Assembly: GCA_902790625.1 (NCBI GenBank)
Contig: CADASP010000008.1
Location: forward strand, 110,761 to 174,760
Source: an uncultured Prevotellaceae bacterium
GTDB taxonomy: Bacteria; Bacteroidota; Bacteroidia; Bacteroidales; Bacteroidaceae
Length of the DNA stretch: 64,000 nt
Reading direction: 5' to 3'
Shown here: positions 23,835 to 32,887 of the stretch, one piece after another
Numbering within the stretch: the first letter of the stretch is position 1
How the letters are laid out: each line of letters opens with the position of its first letter
Program-made: the position numbers and the translations under genes
Notes under the pieces: generated by a model
What the model saw: only the letters and a program-made list of their open reading frames with translations
Databases searched by the model: none
Told to the model about the DNA's origin: nothing

Positions 23835-24158
23835 AAAACGTTCGTAAGGTACGGTTGAAATATTATTCACGAGTCATTCGCGGGCCATTTACGGATATTC
23901 TTGCGTCCCGTTGGTAGCAAGCGGCCAAGGCCGAGCACTTGTAGCGCCGTAGGCAAAGAAGAAAGTAGTATCAATATAATATCCATGAGTAATGTAGGCT
24001 AAAAAGAAATGAAATTCTTAAAAGTCGTGCCCTCCGCTCAATCGCAATCGTGGCAAAGCCGAGCGCAGACAAACAAAAAAGCCCAGGGCGGTGCCCTGAG
24101 CTATGCGTTTGTTGCCCTTTTAGGGGGCGAATTTAGCGGTCTCAAAAAAACAGAGTGG

Positions 24159-25541
24159 CTACACGCTCTCGCCATAGCGCTCCTTGGCGATGTCGTCGAG
24201 CGAGCGGCCACGGGTGTTGGGAGCACCGATGAAGCCCACTACGAGGGCTATGAGCAGCAGCACGATCATGCACCAGGCGGCGACGGTGAAGCCCTCGCCA
24301 TTCTCGCCATAGATGAAGGTGAACACCAGTCCCCACACGGCCGACAGACCTCGGACGATGAAGAACATCAGACCCTGAGCACCGGCACGGAACTTGGCAG
24401 GGAACAGCTCGCTGCCCCAGAGGGCATAGAACACCTGCACGGAGCTACCATTGTTGATGCCCCAGAGGATGGTGAAGAGCCAGATGCCACCAATACTGGT
24501 GATGCTGCCGCCAATGACGAGAATCCAGGCCGTGAGGGCGGCTGCCAGTCCGAAGACGTAGAAGAAGCGGTGGGCCACCTTGTCGACATAGAAGGAGATG
24601 ATGAACGTGGTGACGACGACGAAGACCCAGCTGATGCAGCTCAGCATGTTGGCCGTCTCGTTGCTCAGTCCGCCCGCCGTCTCATAGACATGGGGCATGA
24701 AGAAGCCCATGACGGAGGCCACAAGATTCCACGTGAGGTAGATGGTGGCGAGGAAGACGACCGACCTCACTGCCACGCGGCTGGAGAAGAGCATCTTGAT
24801 GTTGTCGACGATGCCGCTATTCTTCTTCGCCTTGCCCTGCTCGAACACTGCGCTCTCCTGCAGCTGGCGTTGCAGGTTCCAGGCGATGAAGGCCACGACG
24901 AAGAGGGTGAAGAACACCACGCGCGACGAGAACACCTCGACGGCAGCCTGCGAGGCGTCGGCACCGATGATGGTGTGCGCCAGCGACTCCACGGGGGCAT
25001 AGAGATAGCCGCCGGGAGCGAAGAGCATGCCGAAGAAGAGGATGACCATGGGTCCCACGCCCCACGACATCTGCGAGATGCAGATGTTGCGGCCTCGGTT
25101 GTTCACCTCGCTCGACTCGGAGATATACGTCCACGAGGCTGGCACGCCAATGCCCACGCTGATGCCGGTGATGAGGAATCCGCAGAGGAGCATGGGATAG
25201 CTGAAGGCGAGCATGATGATGAGCACGCCGAGCATGTAGACCAGCAGGTTGTAGGTGAAGATGAACTTGCGCCCGAACCTGTCGGCGAGGAATCCGCCGA
25301 TGATGGCCCCGATGGCGGCGCCCAACGCGTTGGCGCTGAGGGCGTTGAGCCACCCCAGGTGCATCTCGCTCAGTCCGAGGTAGTTCTGCCACAGGGTGAT
25401 GCCGCTGGAGCCGGCCACGATGGCACCAGCATCGAGGTAGTTGTTGAGAGACACCGCGAGGGTGCTCTTAAGAGATGACCCACCCCCTGACCCCTCCCTT
25501 GCAGGGAGGGGAGTAGAATGACTTGTTGTGTTCTTATTCAT
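24159..25541 (-). CDS. MFS sugar transporter, probably for L-rhamnose
   Basis: The 460-aa protein has about 12 membrane spans. It carries the sugar-porter loop GFLADRFGRK between helices 2 and 3, and PASWTYISESSEVNNRGR, a variant of the sugar-porter PESPR-type loop. Its place at the end of the rhaB-GH115-GH28-rhaA series suggests uptake of L-rhamnose or a rhamnose-containing product. This is context, not a substrate signature. The first 25 residues (PLPAREGSGGG) are encoded by an in-frame copy of the C-rich REP-like palindrome at 25476-25518, so the native start may lie after it. Confidence 0.82.
   Translation of the reverse strand: MNKNTTSHSTPLPAREGSGGGSSLKSTLAVSLNNYLDAGAIVAGSSGITLWQNYLGLSEMHLGWLNALSANALGAAIGAIIGGFLADRFGRKFIFTYNLLVYMLGVLIIMLAFSYPMLLCGFLITGISVGIGVPASWTYISESSEVNNRGRNICISQMSWGVGPMVILFFGMLFAPGGYLYAPVESLAHTIIGADASQAAVEVFSSRVVFFTLFVVAFIAWNLQRQLQESAVFEQGKAKKNSGIVDNIKMLFSSRVAVRSVVFLATIYLTWNLVASVMGFFMPHVYETAGGLSNETANMLSCISWVFVVVTTFIISFYVDKVAHRFFYVFGLAAALTAWILVIGGSITSIGGIWLFTILWGINNGSSVQVFYALWGSELFPAKFRAGAQGLMFFIVRGLSAVWGLVFTFIYGENGEGFTVAAWCMIVLLLIALVVGFIGAPNTRGRSLDDIAKERYGESV
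25476..25518. repeat. REP-like C-rich palindrome inside the MFS 5' end
   Basis: ACCCACCCCCTGACCCCTCCC-type sequence followed by TTGCAGGGAGGGGAG forms a palindrome. It is read in frame by the transporter gene, and an inverted partner is at 25962-25999, on the other side of the DUF559 gene. Confidence 0.75.
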
Positions 25542-25569
25542 TGAAAAATCTTCTATTAGAAAAAAACTT

Positions 25570-25947
25570 CTATTTGAAATAATCTTCTATTTTTTGTAAT
25601 ACATTATCGATGTCGTATAAGACCTCTTCGTTTGTAAAACGCAGGATATGAAAACCCATTTGTTCCAAGGCGCTCTCACGAATGGCATCGTTCTCCATTT
25701 GTTGCCGTTCTGCATGATAGCCACCGTCAACTTCGACAATCAAGCCCCCGTGGCGTGATGCGAAATCTGCAATGTAATCGCCAACGATATGTTGCCGTAG
25801 GAAATCGACGCCTAAAGCTCCATTCCTAAGATGTTCCCACAGAAACTCCTCAGCTATCGTGGCATTCTTCCTATTCTCACGTGCATAAGCACGCAACAGC
25901 GCATATCGGTCAGGCGAAGCAGTTTTATATGACGCAGTCTTTCCCAT
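25570..25947 (-). CDS. DUF559 (VSR-like) endonuclease-family protein
   Basis: The 125-aa protein has the DUF559 pattern: AEEFLWEHLRNGALG, GVDFLRQHIVGDYIADF and IVEVDGGYH, with the acidic and histidine residues of the PD-(D/E)XK-like VSR fold. Such proteins are predicted DNA nucleases of unknown role. It interrupts the rhamnose gene series and is flanked on both sides by inverted C-rich palindromes (25476-25518 and 25962-25999), suggesting it arrived as a cassette. No methylase partner is present. Confidence 0.82.
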   Translation of the reverse strand: MGKTASYKTASPDRYALLRAYARENRKNATIAEEFLWEHLRNGALGVDFLRQHIVGDYIADFASRHGGLIVEVDGGYHAERQQMENDAIRESALEQMGFHILRFTNEEVLYDIDNVLQKIEDYFK

Positions 25948-25961
25948 TCTCGAATCTAACC

Positions 25962-25999
25962 ACTCCCCTCCCTACAAGGGAGGGGTAAGGGGGAGGGTC
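25962..25999. repeat. REP-like C-rich palindrome upstream of DUF559 gene
   Basis: ACTCCCCTCCCTACAAGGGAGGGG followed by TAAGGGGGAGGGTC. It has the same plan as the copy at 25476-25518 in inverted orientation. Confidence 0.8.
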
Positions 26000-26003
26000 T
26001 TTT

Positions 26004-27254
26004 TTATCGCTTCGAAGTCACCTCTTTCTCGTACTGCTGGATGCACTGGATGAACTCCTCGCCGACGGGGACGTTGTTGCGGAGGTTGAAGTAGTCGTAG
26101 ACGGCACCGAAGGGCATCGACTTGGCCTCCTCCATCAGGGCGAGACGCTCAAAGTCCTGTCCGTTGTCCTCATACTCGCGCAGCTTCTGCTTCGGTTCGA
26201 GCAGGGCCTGAAGGATGCACTTCTGCGTGGCGCGGCTGCCGATGATATAGGCACCGATGCGGTTGATGGAGGCATCGAAATAGTCGAGGCCTACGTGGGC
26301 GCGGTCGAGGGCATCGCTGCGCACCAGCTCCTTGAAGAGGTCGAGCGTCTGGTCGTTCATGATGGTGACGTGGTCGCTGTCCCAGCGCACGGGGCGGCTA
26401 ACATGGAGCATCAACTCGGGCACATACATCAGCAGGGTGCTGACGAAGTCGCTGACGTTCTCCGTAGGCTCGTAGTGGCCCGTGTCGAGGGTGTACATCT
26501 GTTTGCGGGTGGCGCAGTAGGCGGTGTAGAAGTCGTGGCTGCCCACGGTGTAGCTCTCCAGGCCGATGCCGAAGAGCTTGGCCTCGAAGCAGTTCTTCAC
26601 GCCGTCGAGACGCTCCTCCATGATCTCGTCGAGCGAGGCGGCCAGTATCTCGCGGTATTTCTTGCGCTGCACGGGCATGTCCTTCGAGCCGTCGTGCACC
26701 CAGATGTTCATGATGCAAGGGTCACCCTGCGCGCGTCCCATGGCATCGGCGATGCGGCGGCAACGCTTAGTGTGCTCAATCCAGAAGTCGCGGATGCCCT
26801 TGTCAGGGTTGCTCAGCGTCAGGCTGCCGCTCTTGGGGTGCGAGAAGGAGGTGCTGTTGAAGTCGAGCTTCATGTTGTTCTCCTTCGCCCAGTCCATCCA
26901 GCTCTGGAAGTGCTTCACCTCCACCTGGTCGCGGTCGACGAACTGTCCGCCAAAGTCGCCGTAGATTTCGTGCAGGTTCAGGCGGTGGTTGCCGCCGAGG
27001 AGCGTCTTCACGAACTCGATGTCCTGTCGCACCTCGTCGATGGTGCGTGCACGTCCGGGGTAGTTGCCAGTGGTCTGGATGCCACCGCTGAGGGCTTCGT
27101 TGCGCTCGAATCCCACCACGTCGTCGGTCTGCCAGCAGTGCAGCGAGAGCTGCTGCTTCTGGAGGAGGTCAAGTACTGCGTCGGTGTCGACGCCGATGGC
27201 TGCGTAGCGCTCTTTGGCTACGGCGTAAGCCTGTTCGATGAGATTTGCTTTCAT
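26004..27254 (-). CDS. rhaA: L-rhamnose isomerase
   Basis: The 416-aa TIM-barrel enzyme converts L-rhamnose to L-rhamnulose. It shows the family's SLHCWQTDDVVGFE, NLHEIYGDF, LDFNSTSFSHPKS, IWVHDGSKD and the metal-binding LDTGHYEPTE and SDHVTIM segments. Length is normal. It is part of a minus-strand series with rhamnulokinase, GH115 and GH28 upstream. Rhamnulose-1-phosphate aldolase and an AraC or GntR regulator are missing from the window. Confidence 0.95.
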   Translation of the reverse strand: MKANLIEQAYAVAKERYAAIGVDTDAVLDLLQKQQLSLHCWQTDDVVGFERNEALSGGIQTTGNYPGRARTIDEVRQDIEFVKTLLGGNHRLNLHEIYGDFGGQFVDRDQVEVKHFQSWMDWAKENNMKLDFNSTSFSHPKSGSLTLSNPDKGIRDFWIEHTKRCRRIADAMGRAQGDPCIMNIWVHDGSKDMPVQRKKYREILAASLDEIMEERLDGVKNCFEAKLFGIGLESYTVGSHDFYTAYCATRKQMYTLDTGHYEPTENVSDFVSTLLMYVPELMLHVSRPVRWDSDHVTIMNDQTLDLFKELVRSDALDRAHVGLDYFDASINRIGAYIIGSRATQKCILQALLEPKQKLREYEDNGQDFERLALMEEAKSMPFGAVYDYFNLRNNVPVGEEFIQCIQQYEKEVTSKR

Positions 27255-27297
27255 CTTGTTAGTTTTTAAAAAGTAATAATCATATTTATTGCTGAAA

Positions 27298-28773
27298 TCA
27301 GAATGTCGCTGAATGAAGTCTGACGATCTGCTCTACACCAGTTTCGGTAGGTGCGTCGAGCGCTTGGATAGTGGCATCGCCCACATCGTCGAGCACCACG
27401 GCAGGGCGATAGTCGGGGCGCTCATAGCGGAAGGTCACATTGCTGATATGCAAGCCTCTGACATGGCGGGCATAGAGCCCGTAGGCTGGCGTCCATCCGG
27501 CAAACTTAGGTTCGGGATAGTTGGTGCCCTGCTCGCGGTATTCCTTATTCACCAGTTCGCGCGTGCCGCCACCTTTGAAGTAGAGCCTGATGTCAGAGAG
27601 CCACACATTGTGGATGGGAGCGCCGGGCATGCCTGTGACGATGATTGAGCAGAGCGAGTCGCAGTCGTCGGCAATGACGTTGGAAATCTGTATGTCGCGG
27701 GCCGTCGAAGGCGCTGTCACCTCCTTCGGTCCACGGTTGCGGCAACCGGTGGTGATGTAGATGGGATAGTGGTGAACGTGGCTCATGGTGATGTTCGACA
27801 CCACGATGTTTTCCATTCTGCCCTGATCGACCTCCTCGAAGGCCAGGCCGCTCGAATACATAAAAGTGCAGTTGGTGAGTGCAATGTTGCGGTAGCCGCC
27901 GTTCGACTCGGTGCCCAGCTTGAATCGTCCGCATACCCATCCCACGGGTTCGGGTATGTAGGTGCCGTTGAGCAGGGCGCCGCACTTGAAGCCTGTGATG
28001 TTGCAGTTGGATATGGCGATGTGCTCAGTTACTACGGGCCGTTTCAGCGCATAGCTCGACTTCAGCACGAGCGCATCGTCGCTAGGCGTGTTGATGCGGC
28101 AGTTGGTGATGGTCATGTATTTGCAGCAGTCTATGTCGAAACCGTCGCGGTTGGTGTCGATGGTCACGTTGTCGATGGTCGAGAGGTCACATCCGGTCAT
28201 GATGATGGCAAAATGCCCTCCACGGTAGATGGTGATGTCGCGTATGGTCACCTGCCGACACAGCTTCAGGGCTATGGCCTTGTCGCCTGTGCCTATGGAT
28301 CCACCCTGCACCTGTCCGGCTTTCTCCGTGTCTTGCTTCGTCAGCCCTTTGCCGTCAATCATCCCGTGGCCAGTGATGGAGACATTGGTCTGCCCCTCTG
28401 CCCATATCAGGGAGTTGTGGAAATAGGTGTGCCCTCCGTCCTGATACTCTGGAAATCCTCCGAACGACTCCGACGGGTCGTAAGCCTTCATCGATGCCGG
28501 TGCCGCCTCAATGATGCAGCCCGCCGTGAGGTGTAGGTCGATATTCGACTTCAGGTGTATGGATCCGCTAAGGTATGTTCCTGCTGGCAGCAGCACCTGT
28601 CCGCCCCCATTATTGGCCGCTGCCTCTATGGCGGCATTGATGGCTGGTGAGTCCAGCGTGCGTCCGTCGCCCACGGCGCCGTAGTCTCGAACGTTATAGA
28701 CAGTGGCCGCATTGGTGGTGCCACACAGCAGGCAACACAACAGAAGGAGGGAAGAACTAATGTAGGTCTTCAT
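27298..28773 (-). CDS. GH28 polygalacturonase/rhamnogalacturonan hydrolase-like
   Basis: The 491-aa secreted protein has a signal peptide, then VYNVRDYGAVGDG and a right-handed beta-helix. The GH28 catalytic motifs are visible: NTNRDGFDIDCC (the NTD-like aspartate) and TPSDDALVLKS (the DD pair), with the later GTESNGGYRNI. It should hydrolyse alpha-linked galacturonic acid or rhamnose-galacturonic acid bonds in pectin. Its start overlaps the end of the GH115 gene by 17 bases, so the two are translationally linked. The rhamnose genes around it favour a rhamnogalacturonan substrate. Confidence 0.87.
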   Translation of the reverse strand: MKTYISSSLLLLCCLLCGTTNAATVYNVRDYGAVGDGRTLDSPAINAAIEAAANNGGGQVLLPAGTYLSGSIHLKSNIDLHLTAGCIIEAAPASMKAYDPSESFGGFPEYQDGGHTYFHNSLIWAEGQTNVSITGHGMIDGKGLTKQDTEKAGQVQGGSIGTGDKAIALKLCRQVTIRDITIYRGGHFAIIMTGCDLSTIDNVTIDTNRDGFDIDCCKYMTITNCRINTPSDDALVLKSSYALKRPVVTEHIAISNCNITGFKCGALLNGTYIPEPVGWVCGRFKLGTESNGGYRNIALTNCTFMYSSGLAFEEVDQGRMENIVVSNITMSHVHHYPIYITTGCRNRGPKEVTAPSTARDIQISNVIADDCDSLCSIIVTGMPGAPIHNVWLSDIRLYFKGGGTRELVNKEYREQGTNYPEPKFAGWTPAYGLYARHVRGLHISNVTFRYERPDYRPAVVLDDVGDATIQALDAPTETGVEQIVRLHSATF

Positions 28774-31150
28774 TGTTTTGGGGTATTACGTAAAACTCGC
28801 GGTCGGGGCAGAAGTCAATCATCCACTGGTCGGCGATGATGTGGTCGTCGAGGGCTTTGATGCTGAGCGTGTGCGTGCCTTTCGTCAGACGGACGGGAGT
28901 CTTCGTCAGCGCTTGCCCACGCAGTACATTCTGTTTCCATTGTTCCGAGCGGAAGGGTGTCTTCAGCGAGACGACCACGGGCTGCTGGCCGTCGATGGCC
29001 ACCTCGTAGCGCAGGTCGCCACGGTCGCTGGGCTGGGTGGGAATCATGGCCGTGTAGAGAAGCGCATCGCCCTCTTGCGGGCTGATGAACTCATACGTCA
29101 GCGTAGTGCCCTTAGGCAGGGCCACGGCCTGCATGGAGTGGCCGAGCATCGGGATGATGCGGGGGGGCTGCTGTGATACAGCAGCATACGGGACGGACGA
29201 GGAGGACGAGGCGGAAGGGGAGGACGGGACGGAAGGGGAGGTGCAGGCATCTCTTGCTATCAGGCGTCCCACGGAGGGATGCTGCGGATAGCTGGTGCGC
29301 ACCTCGCCGAAGACGGGCAGACCGCGTGGAGCTGCCGACATCAGGCCGCGCCACTTGCCGCCGTTCATGGCGTTGTAGTGCTCCGTCAGCTGTTGTATCT
29401 CGTCGTAGGCTTTCTTACTCTCGGCTTCGGGGGAGAGCATCTTGCGCGACATGGCGGCTGCGGCATGGACGGGATAGAGCACATGGGCGAAATAGGCATC
29501 CTGACGGGCATCCATCACCAAGGGGTGCCACGTGTCGACAGTGGCCTCCACATGGGCAAAGGCTTCCATGCGCTGGTAGCCCTCCTGTAGCGAGAACTCG
29601 GTTCGACCGGGCACCGACTTGCCGCCGGGGTAGCGCTTCTTGTCGAGTTCCACCTGCGTCCAGCCCATGAACTCCGGGCGGCGGATAGCATTGAGCCTGA
29701 TAAGCTGGCGCATGGCAGGGTAGATGGCGCGCCCCACCTGACCGCCAAACTGGCGCATGAGCCAACGCTCGAAGTGCTCTTCAAGAGTGAGCGGCCCGGT
29801 GGTGTCGACTGTCCATCTCCTGCCTCGCAGCGACGGGTTGGTGGAGAGGCTGTTGATGTCCCACGCCATGTCCAAGAACAGTTCCAGCTGGTAGGCGGCC
29901 ACCTTCGGGTCGTGCACGTTGGCTATCCACAGGCGGCGGCAGTTATGGTCGTAGGCGGCCTTCATCTCAGCATAGATGAGTCCCGGCTGCGTGGTGCTCA
30001 GCCACAGGTAGTCGTGAGGGCGGCCCCAATAGCTCAGGTGGTAGTACACGCCTCCCCCACCCTTTCGCCGCTGTTGCTCGGCATCGGGCAGACGCGTCAG
30101 GTAGCCGTAGTTGTCGTCGCACCACATCAGCGTCACGTCGTCGGGCACACGGAGGCCGCTCTCCATTATCTCCAGCACTTCCTTGTAGGGGATGAACACC
30201 TGCGGCACCTTCTCCACATCTTTATTATAATACTTGCGCAGGAGCTGGCGCTGGTCGTCGATGACCTGCTGCAGTCCGTTGAGTTTTTCCTCATTGGTCT
30301 TCACCCCCTCCATCGAGCCGTCGTGAATGCCACGCATGCCGATGGTGAAGAGTTCCTCGCTGCCACGCACCTCCTTCAGTCGTTCTATCCAATACTGCTG
30401 CACCGCGCTGCGGTTGGTGATATAGTTGTATGCGCCACGCTCCTTGACGTTCCACTCTGCCACGTTGTTGCGCAGCAGCGGCTCACAGTGGCTGGTGCCG
30501 ATGACGATGCCGAAGGAGTCGGCCATCTCCTTGTTGCCAGGGACGGTGAAGAAGCCCGGCGACACATCGTGCATGGCTGGCCATAGCGTGTTGGCCCGCA
30601 AGCGCAGCATCAGCTGGAACAGCCGCTTGTAGGTCTGCGGACCCATGTCGTCCTTCGACCACCGGCGCAGGCTCCAGTCCTCATCGTTGATGAAGATGCC
30701 GCGATATGCCACACTGGGCGTATGTTCATAATGGAACGTGTCGGGCAGCGCGATGGGATAGAAGCGACTATTTGGCCGCACATCGCCCCACCACACCCAC
30801 GGCGACACCTCGGCCATGCGGCTCAACTCCAGAATGCCGTAGGCGGTGCCACGGGCGTTGTGGCCTTCTACCACCACCTGACCGTCGTGCACCTTGATGC
30901 AGAAGCCGTCGTCGTCGCCCTTGCCTTGCACGATGCGGATGCTGGCATCCTTGGCAGCCACGGCTTTGTGGGTCGTCACCAGCTCCATGTCGTCAGCAAA
31001 CATCTGCAAGGCCTGCTCCACCACTGGCGACACCTTGCCCTGCACCTGATAGGTCACGGGGTCGTGGCCGTTGTACCACACCACATTGGCGGCCGACATT
31101 GTCAACGTGCAGAGTGCAAGGATGGCAGCGAGGAAGAAACGTTTCATCAT
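28757..31150 (-). CDS. GH115 alpha-glucuronidase
   Basis: The 797-aa secreted protein has a signal peptide (ending TMSA), a GH20b-like N-terminal domain, and the GH115 core with YRGIFINDEDW, RLRANTLWPAMHD, MRGIHDGSMEG, MWCDDNYGY and VYYHLSYWGRPHDYLW. GH115 enzymes remove (4-O-methyl-)glucuronic acid from plant side chains. A Ser/Pro-rich linker (SPSVPSSPSASSSSSV, about residue 650) separates the core from the C-terminal beta domain; it is encoded by a GA-rich tandem repeat at 29190-29250. It precedes the GH28 gene with a 17-base overlap. Confidence 0.88.
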   Translation of the reverse strand: MMKRFFLAAILALCTLTMSAANVVWYNGHDPVTYQVQGKVSPVVEQALQMFADDMELVTTHKAVAAKDASIRIVQGKGDDDGFCIKVHDGQVVVEGHNARGTAYGILELSRMAEVSPWVWWGDVRPNSRFYPIALPDTFHYEHTPSVAYRGIFINDEDWSLRRWSKDDMGPQTYKRLFQLMLRLRANTLWPAMHDVSPGFFTVPGNKEMADSFGIVIGTSHCEPLLRNNVAEWNVKERGAYNYITNRSAVQQYWIERLKEVRGSEELFTIGMRGIHDGSMEGVKTNEEKLNGLQQVIDDQRQLLRKYYNKDVEKVPQVFIPYKEVLEIMESGLRVPDDVTLMWCDDNYGYLTRLPDAEQQRRKGGGGVYYHLSYWGRPHDYLWLSTTQPGLIYAEMKAAYDHNCRRLWIANVHDPKVAAYQLELFLDMAWDINSLSTNPSLRGRRWTVDTTGPLTLEEHFERWLMRQFGGQVGRAIYPAMRQLIRLNAIRRPEFMGWTQVELDKKRYPGGKSVPGRTEFSLQEGYQRMEAFAHVEATVDTWHPLVMDARQDAYFAHVLYPVHAAAAMSRKMLSPEAESKKAYDEIQQLTEHYNAMNGGKWRGLMSAAPRGLPVFGEVRTSYPQHPSVGRLIARDACTSPSVPSSPSASSSSSVPYAAVSQQPPRIIPMLGHSMQAVALPKGTTLTYEFISPQEGDALLYTAMIPTQPSDRGDLRYEVAIDGQQPVVVSLKTPFRSEQWKQNVLRGQALTKTPVRLTKGTHTLSIKALDDHIIADQWMIDFCPDREFYVIPQNNEDLH

Positions 31151-31171
31151 AGAGCTAAAATGCGGTTTTTC

Positions 31172-32665
31172 TTATTTCTTGTTGACGATATTCAGGTATT
31201 TCTGATAGGCCGCATCCCAAACTTGCTGGTCGTGCGGTTCGTACTTCACCAGGTCGATGCTGTTGGCAATGATGGCGCGCATCTCCCAGATGTCCTTCAC
31301 CATGTTGGCGGCCTTGGCCTGCATCATGATGTTGCCTAAGGCCGTGCACTCCTGCGGACCTGCCAGGACGGTGGCCCCCGTGGAGTTGGCCGCAAACTGG
31401 TTGAGGTACTTGTTGAGCGAGCCACCTCCGATGATGTGGAGCACATCGAGCGGGAAAGGCGCAAAATCCTTCAGCCACATAAAGACCTGACGATAGCGCA
31501 GTGCCAGCGAATCGAAGATGCAGCGGCAGAACTCGGCCGGTGTCTCGGGCACGGTCTGACCCGTCTCGCGGCAGTAGTGCTGGATGGCCTGAATCATTGA
31601 GGTGGGTGCAGCAAACATCGGGTCGTCGGGGTTGATGAGGCTGCGGAACGGCTCTATGGTCATGGCCTGTCCTTGCAGCTCGGGGTGTGAGAGCTTGCGC
31701 ACGTCCTCGGGCCACTCCAGTCGGCAACGCTCGTAGAGCCACATACCGCAGATGTTCTTCAGGAAGCGCGTGGTGCCCTCTACGCCGCCCTCGTTGGTGA
31801 AGTTGCGCTCGTAGCTGAGGTCGCTGATGATGGCATCCTTCGTCTCGATGCCCATCAGGCTCCATGTACCGCTGGAGAGATAGGCAAACTGCTCGTCCTT
31901 GGCGGGCACGGCGGCCACAGCCGAGCCGGTGTCGTGGCCGGCGACGGCGATGACGGGCACCGGGCCCAGTCCTGTGAGCCGTTGCACCTCGTCGGTGAGC
32001 ACGCCAATGACCGTCCCCGGCTGCACCATACGCCCAAACTTGCTACGCGTCAAACCCACCGACTGCAGCAGCCGTTCGTCGAGCTGCTTGGTGCGCGGGT
32101 CGAGCATTTGCGATGTCGAGGCGATGGTGTATTCGCACACCTCGTTGCCCGTCAGCATCCAGCTGAGGGCATCGGGTATGAAAAGAATCTTGGCGGCGTT
32201 CTCAAGGGCCGAGTTGCCCTCACGGCGCATGGCATAGAACTGGAAGATGGAGTTGAAGTTGAGGAACTGAATGCCGGTGATGCCGTAGACATCGCTGCGC
32301 GTGACGACATGGGTCAGGTAGTCGTCCATGGCATCGAAGGTGATGGGGTCGCGATAGGCGCGAGGGTTGCGCAGGATGGCACCATCGCTGCCGATGCAAA
32401 CAAAGTCAACGCCCCACGTGTCGATGCCGATGCTGGTGATGGTGAGCCCACGCCGAGCCACCTCGCGCAGACCGCGTATCATCTCAAAGTAAAGTGCATG
32501 AATGTCCCAATAGTAATGGCCGCCCTGCTCTATCAGGTTGTTGGGGAATCGCGTCACCTCCTCCATATCGCAACGCCCGTCGCCGATGGAGCCTACAATG
32601 GTGCGACCGCTGGTGGCTCCCAGGTCTACTGCAAAGAAAAGTTTCTTCTTTTCCATATTATTCAT
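31172..32665 (-). CDS. rhaB: Rhamnulokinase
   Basis: The 497-aa FGGY-family kinase phosphorylates L-rhamnulose at O-1. It shows the N-terminal phosphate loop DLGATSGRTIVG, TWGVDFV, GHDTGSAVAAVP with catalytic Asp, LSSGTWSLMG and IIGGGSLN near the C-terminus. It is the first gene of the rhamnose series and has its own promoter. The start may be the ATG at 32665 or the Met three residues later. Confidence 0.94.
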   Translation of the reverse strand: MNNMEKKKLFFAVDLGATSGRTIVGSIGDGRCDMEEVTRFPNNLIEQGGHYYWDIHALYFEMIRGLREVARRGLTITSIGIDTWGVDFVCIGSDGAILRNPRAYRDPITFDAMDDYLTHVVTRSDVYGITGIQFLNFNSIFQFYAMRREGNSALENAAKILFIPDALSWMLTGNEVCEYTIASTSQMLDPRTKQLDERLLQSVGLTRSKFGRMVQPGTVIGVLTDEVQRLTGLGPVPVIAVAGHDTGSAVAAVPAKDEQFAYLSSGTWSLMGIETKDAIISDLSYERNFTNEGGVEGTTRFLKNICGMWLYERCRLEWPEDVRKLSHPELQGQAMTIEPFRSLINPDDPMFAAPTSMIQAIQHYCRETGQTVPETPAEFCRCIFDSLALRYRQVFMWLKDFAPFPLDVLHIIGGGSLNKYLNQFAANSTGATVLAGPQECTALGNIMMQAKAANMVKDIWEMRAIIANSIDLVKYEPHDQQVWDAAYQKYLNIVNKK

Positions 32666-32727
32666 TTAAAAGGTATAAGGGGCGCAGCAGCGCACCACTT
32701 TCGTATAGTTAGTAATTAAAAACGGTG

Positions 32728-32735
32728 CAAAGATA
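32728..32735 (-). promoter_or_regulatory. -7 promoter element of the rhamnose operon
   Basis: The minus strand reads TATCTTTG then CACCG, about 60 bases before the rhaB start. Confidence 0.65.
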
Positions 32736-32827
32736 CCACTTTAGCCTCTATCCGAACATCACATTTTGATTTTCCATCTAAACTTTTTGATTTAATCGGG
32801 AAATGCAAAAGAAAATCAGAATTTTCT

Positions 32828-32858
32828 TTTGCTTTTCGCTCGCTTATTCGTACCTTTG
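32828..32858 (+). promoter_or_regulatory. Promoter of nadB-nrdG
   Basis: TTTG at 32828-32831, 19 bases, TACCTTTG at 32851-32858: an exact Bacteroidetes promoter. The ATG is 30 bases downstream. Confidence 0.82.
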
Positions 32859-32887
32859 CACCACCTATTCATAACCTATAAACGACT

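Larger units (their letters stand above)
23473..24158. other. Gene-free stretch with palindromes
   Basis: I see no gene. Two perfect inverted repeats (23611-23747 and 23754-23834) and a fragment of the CCCAGGGC...CCCTTTTAGGG family (24080-24128) occupy much of it. Confidence 0.7.
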
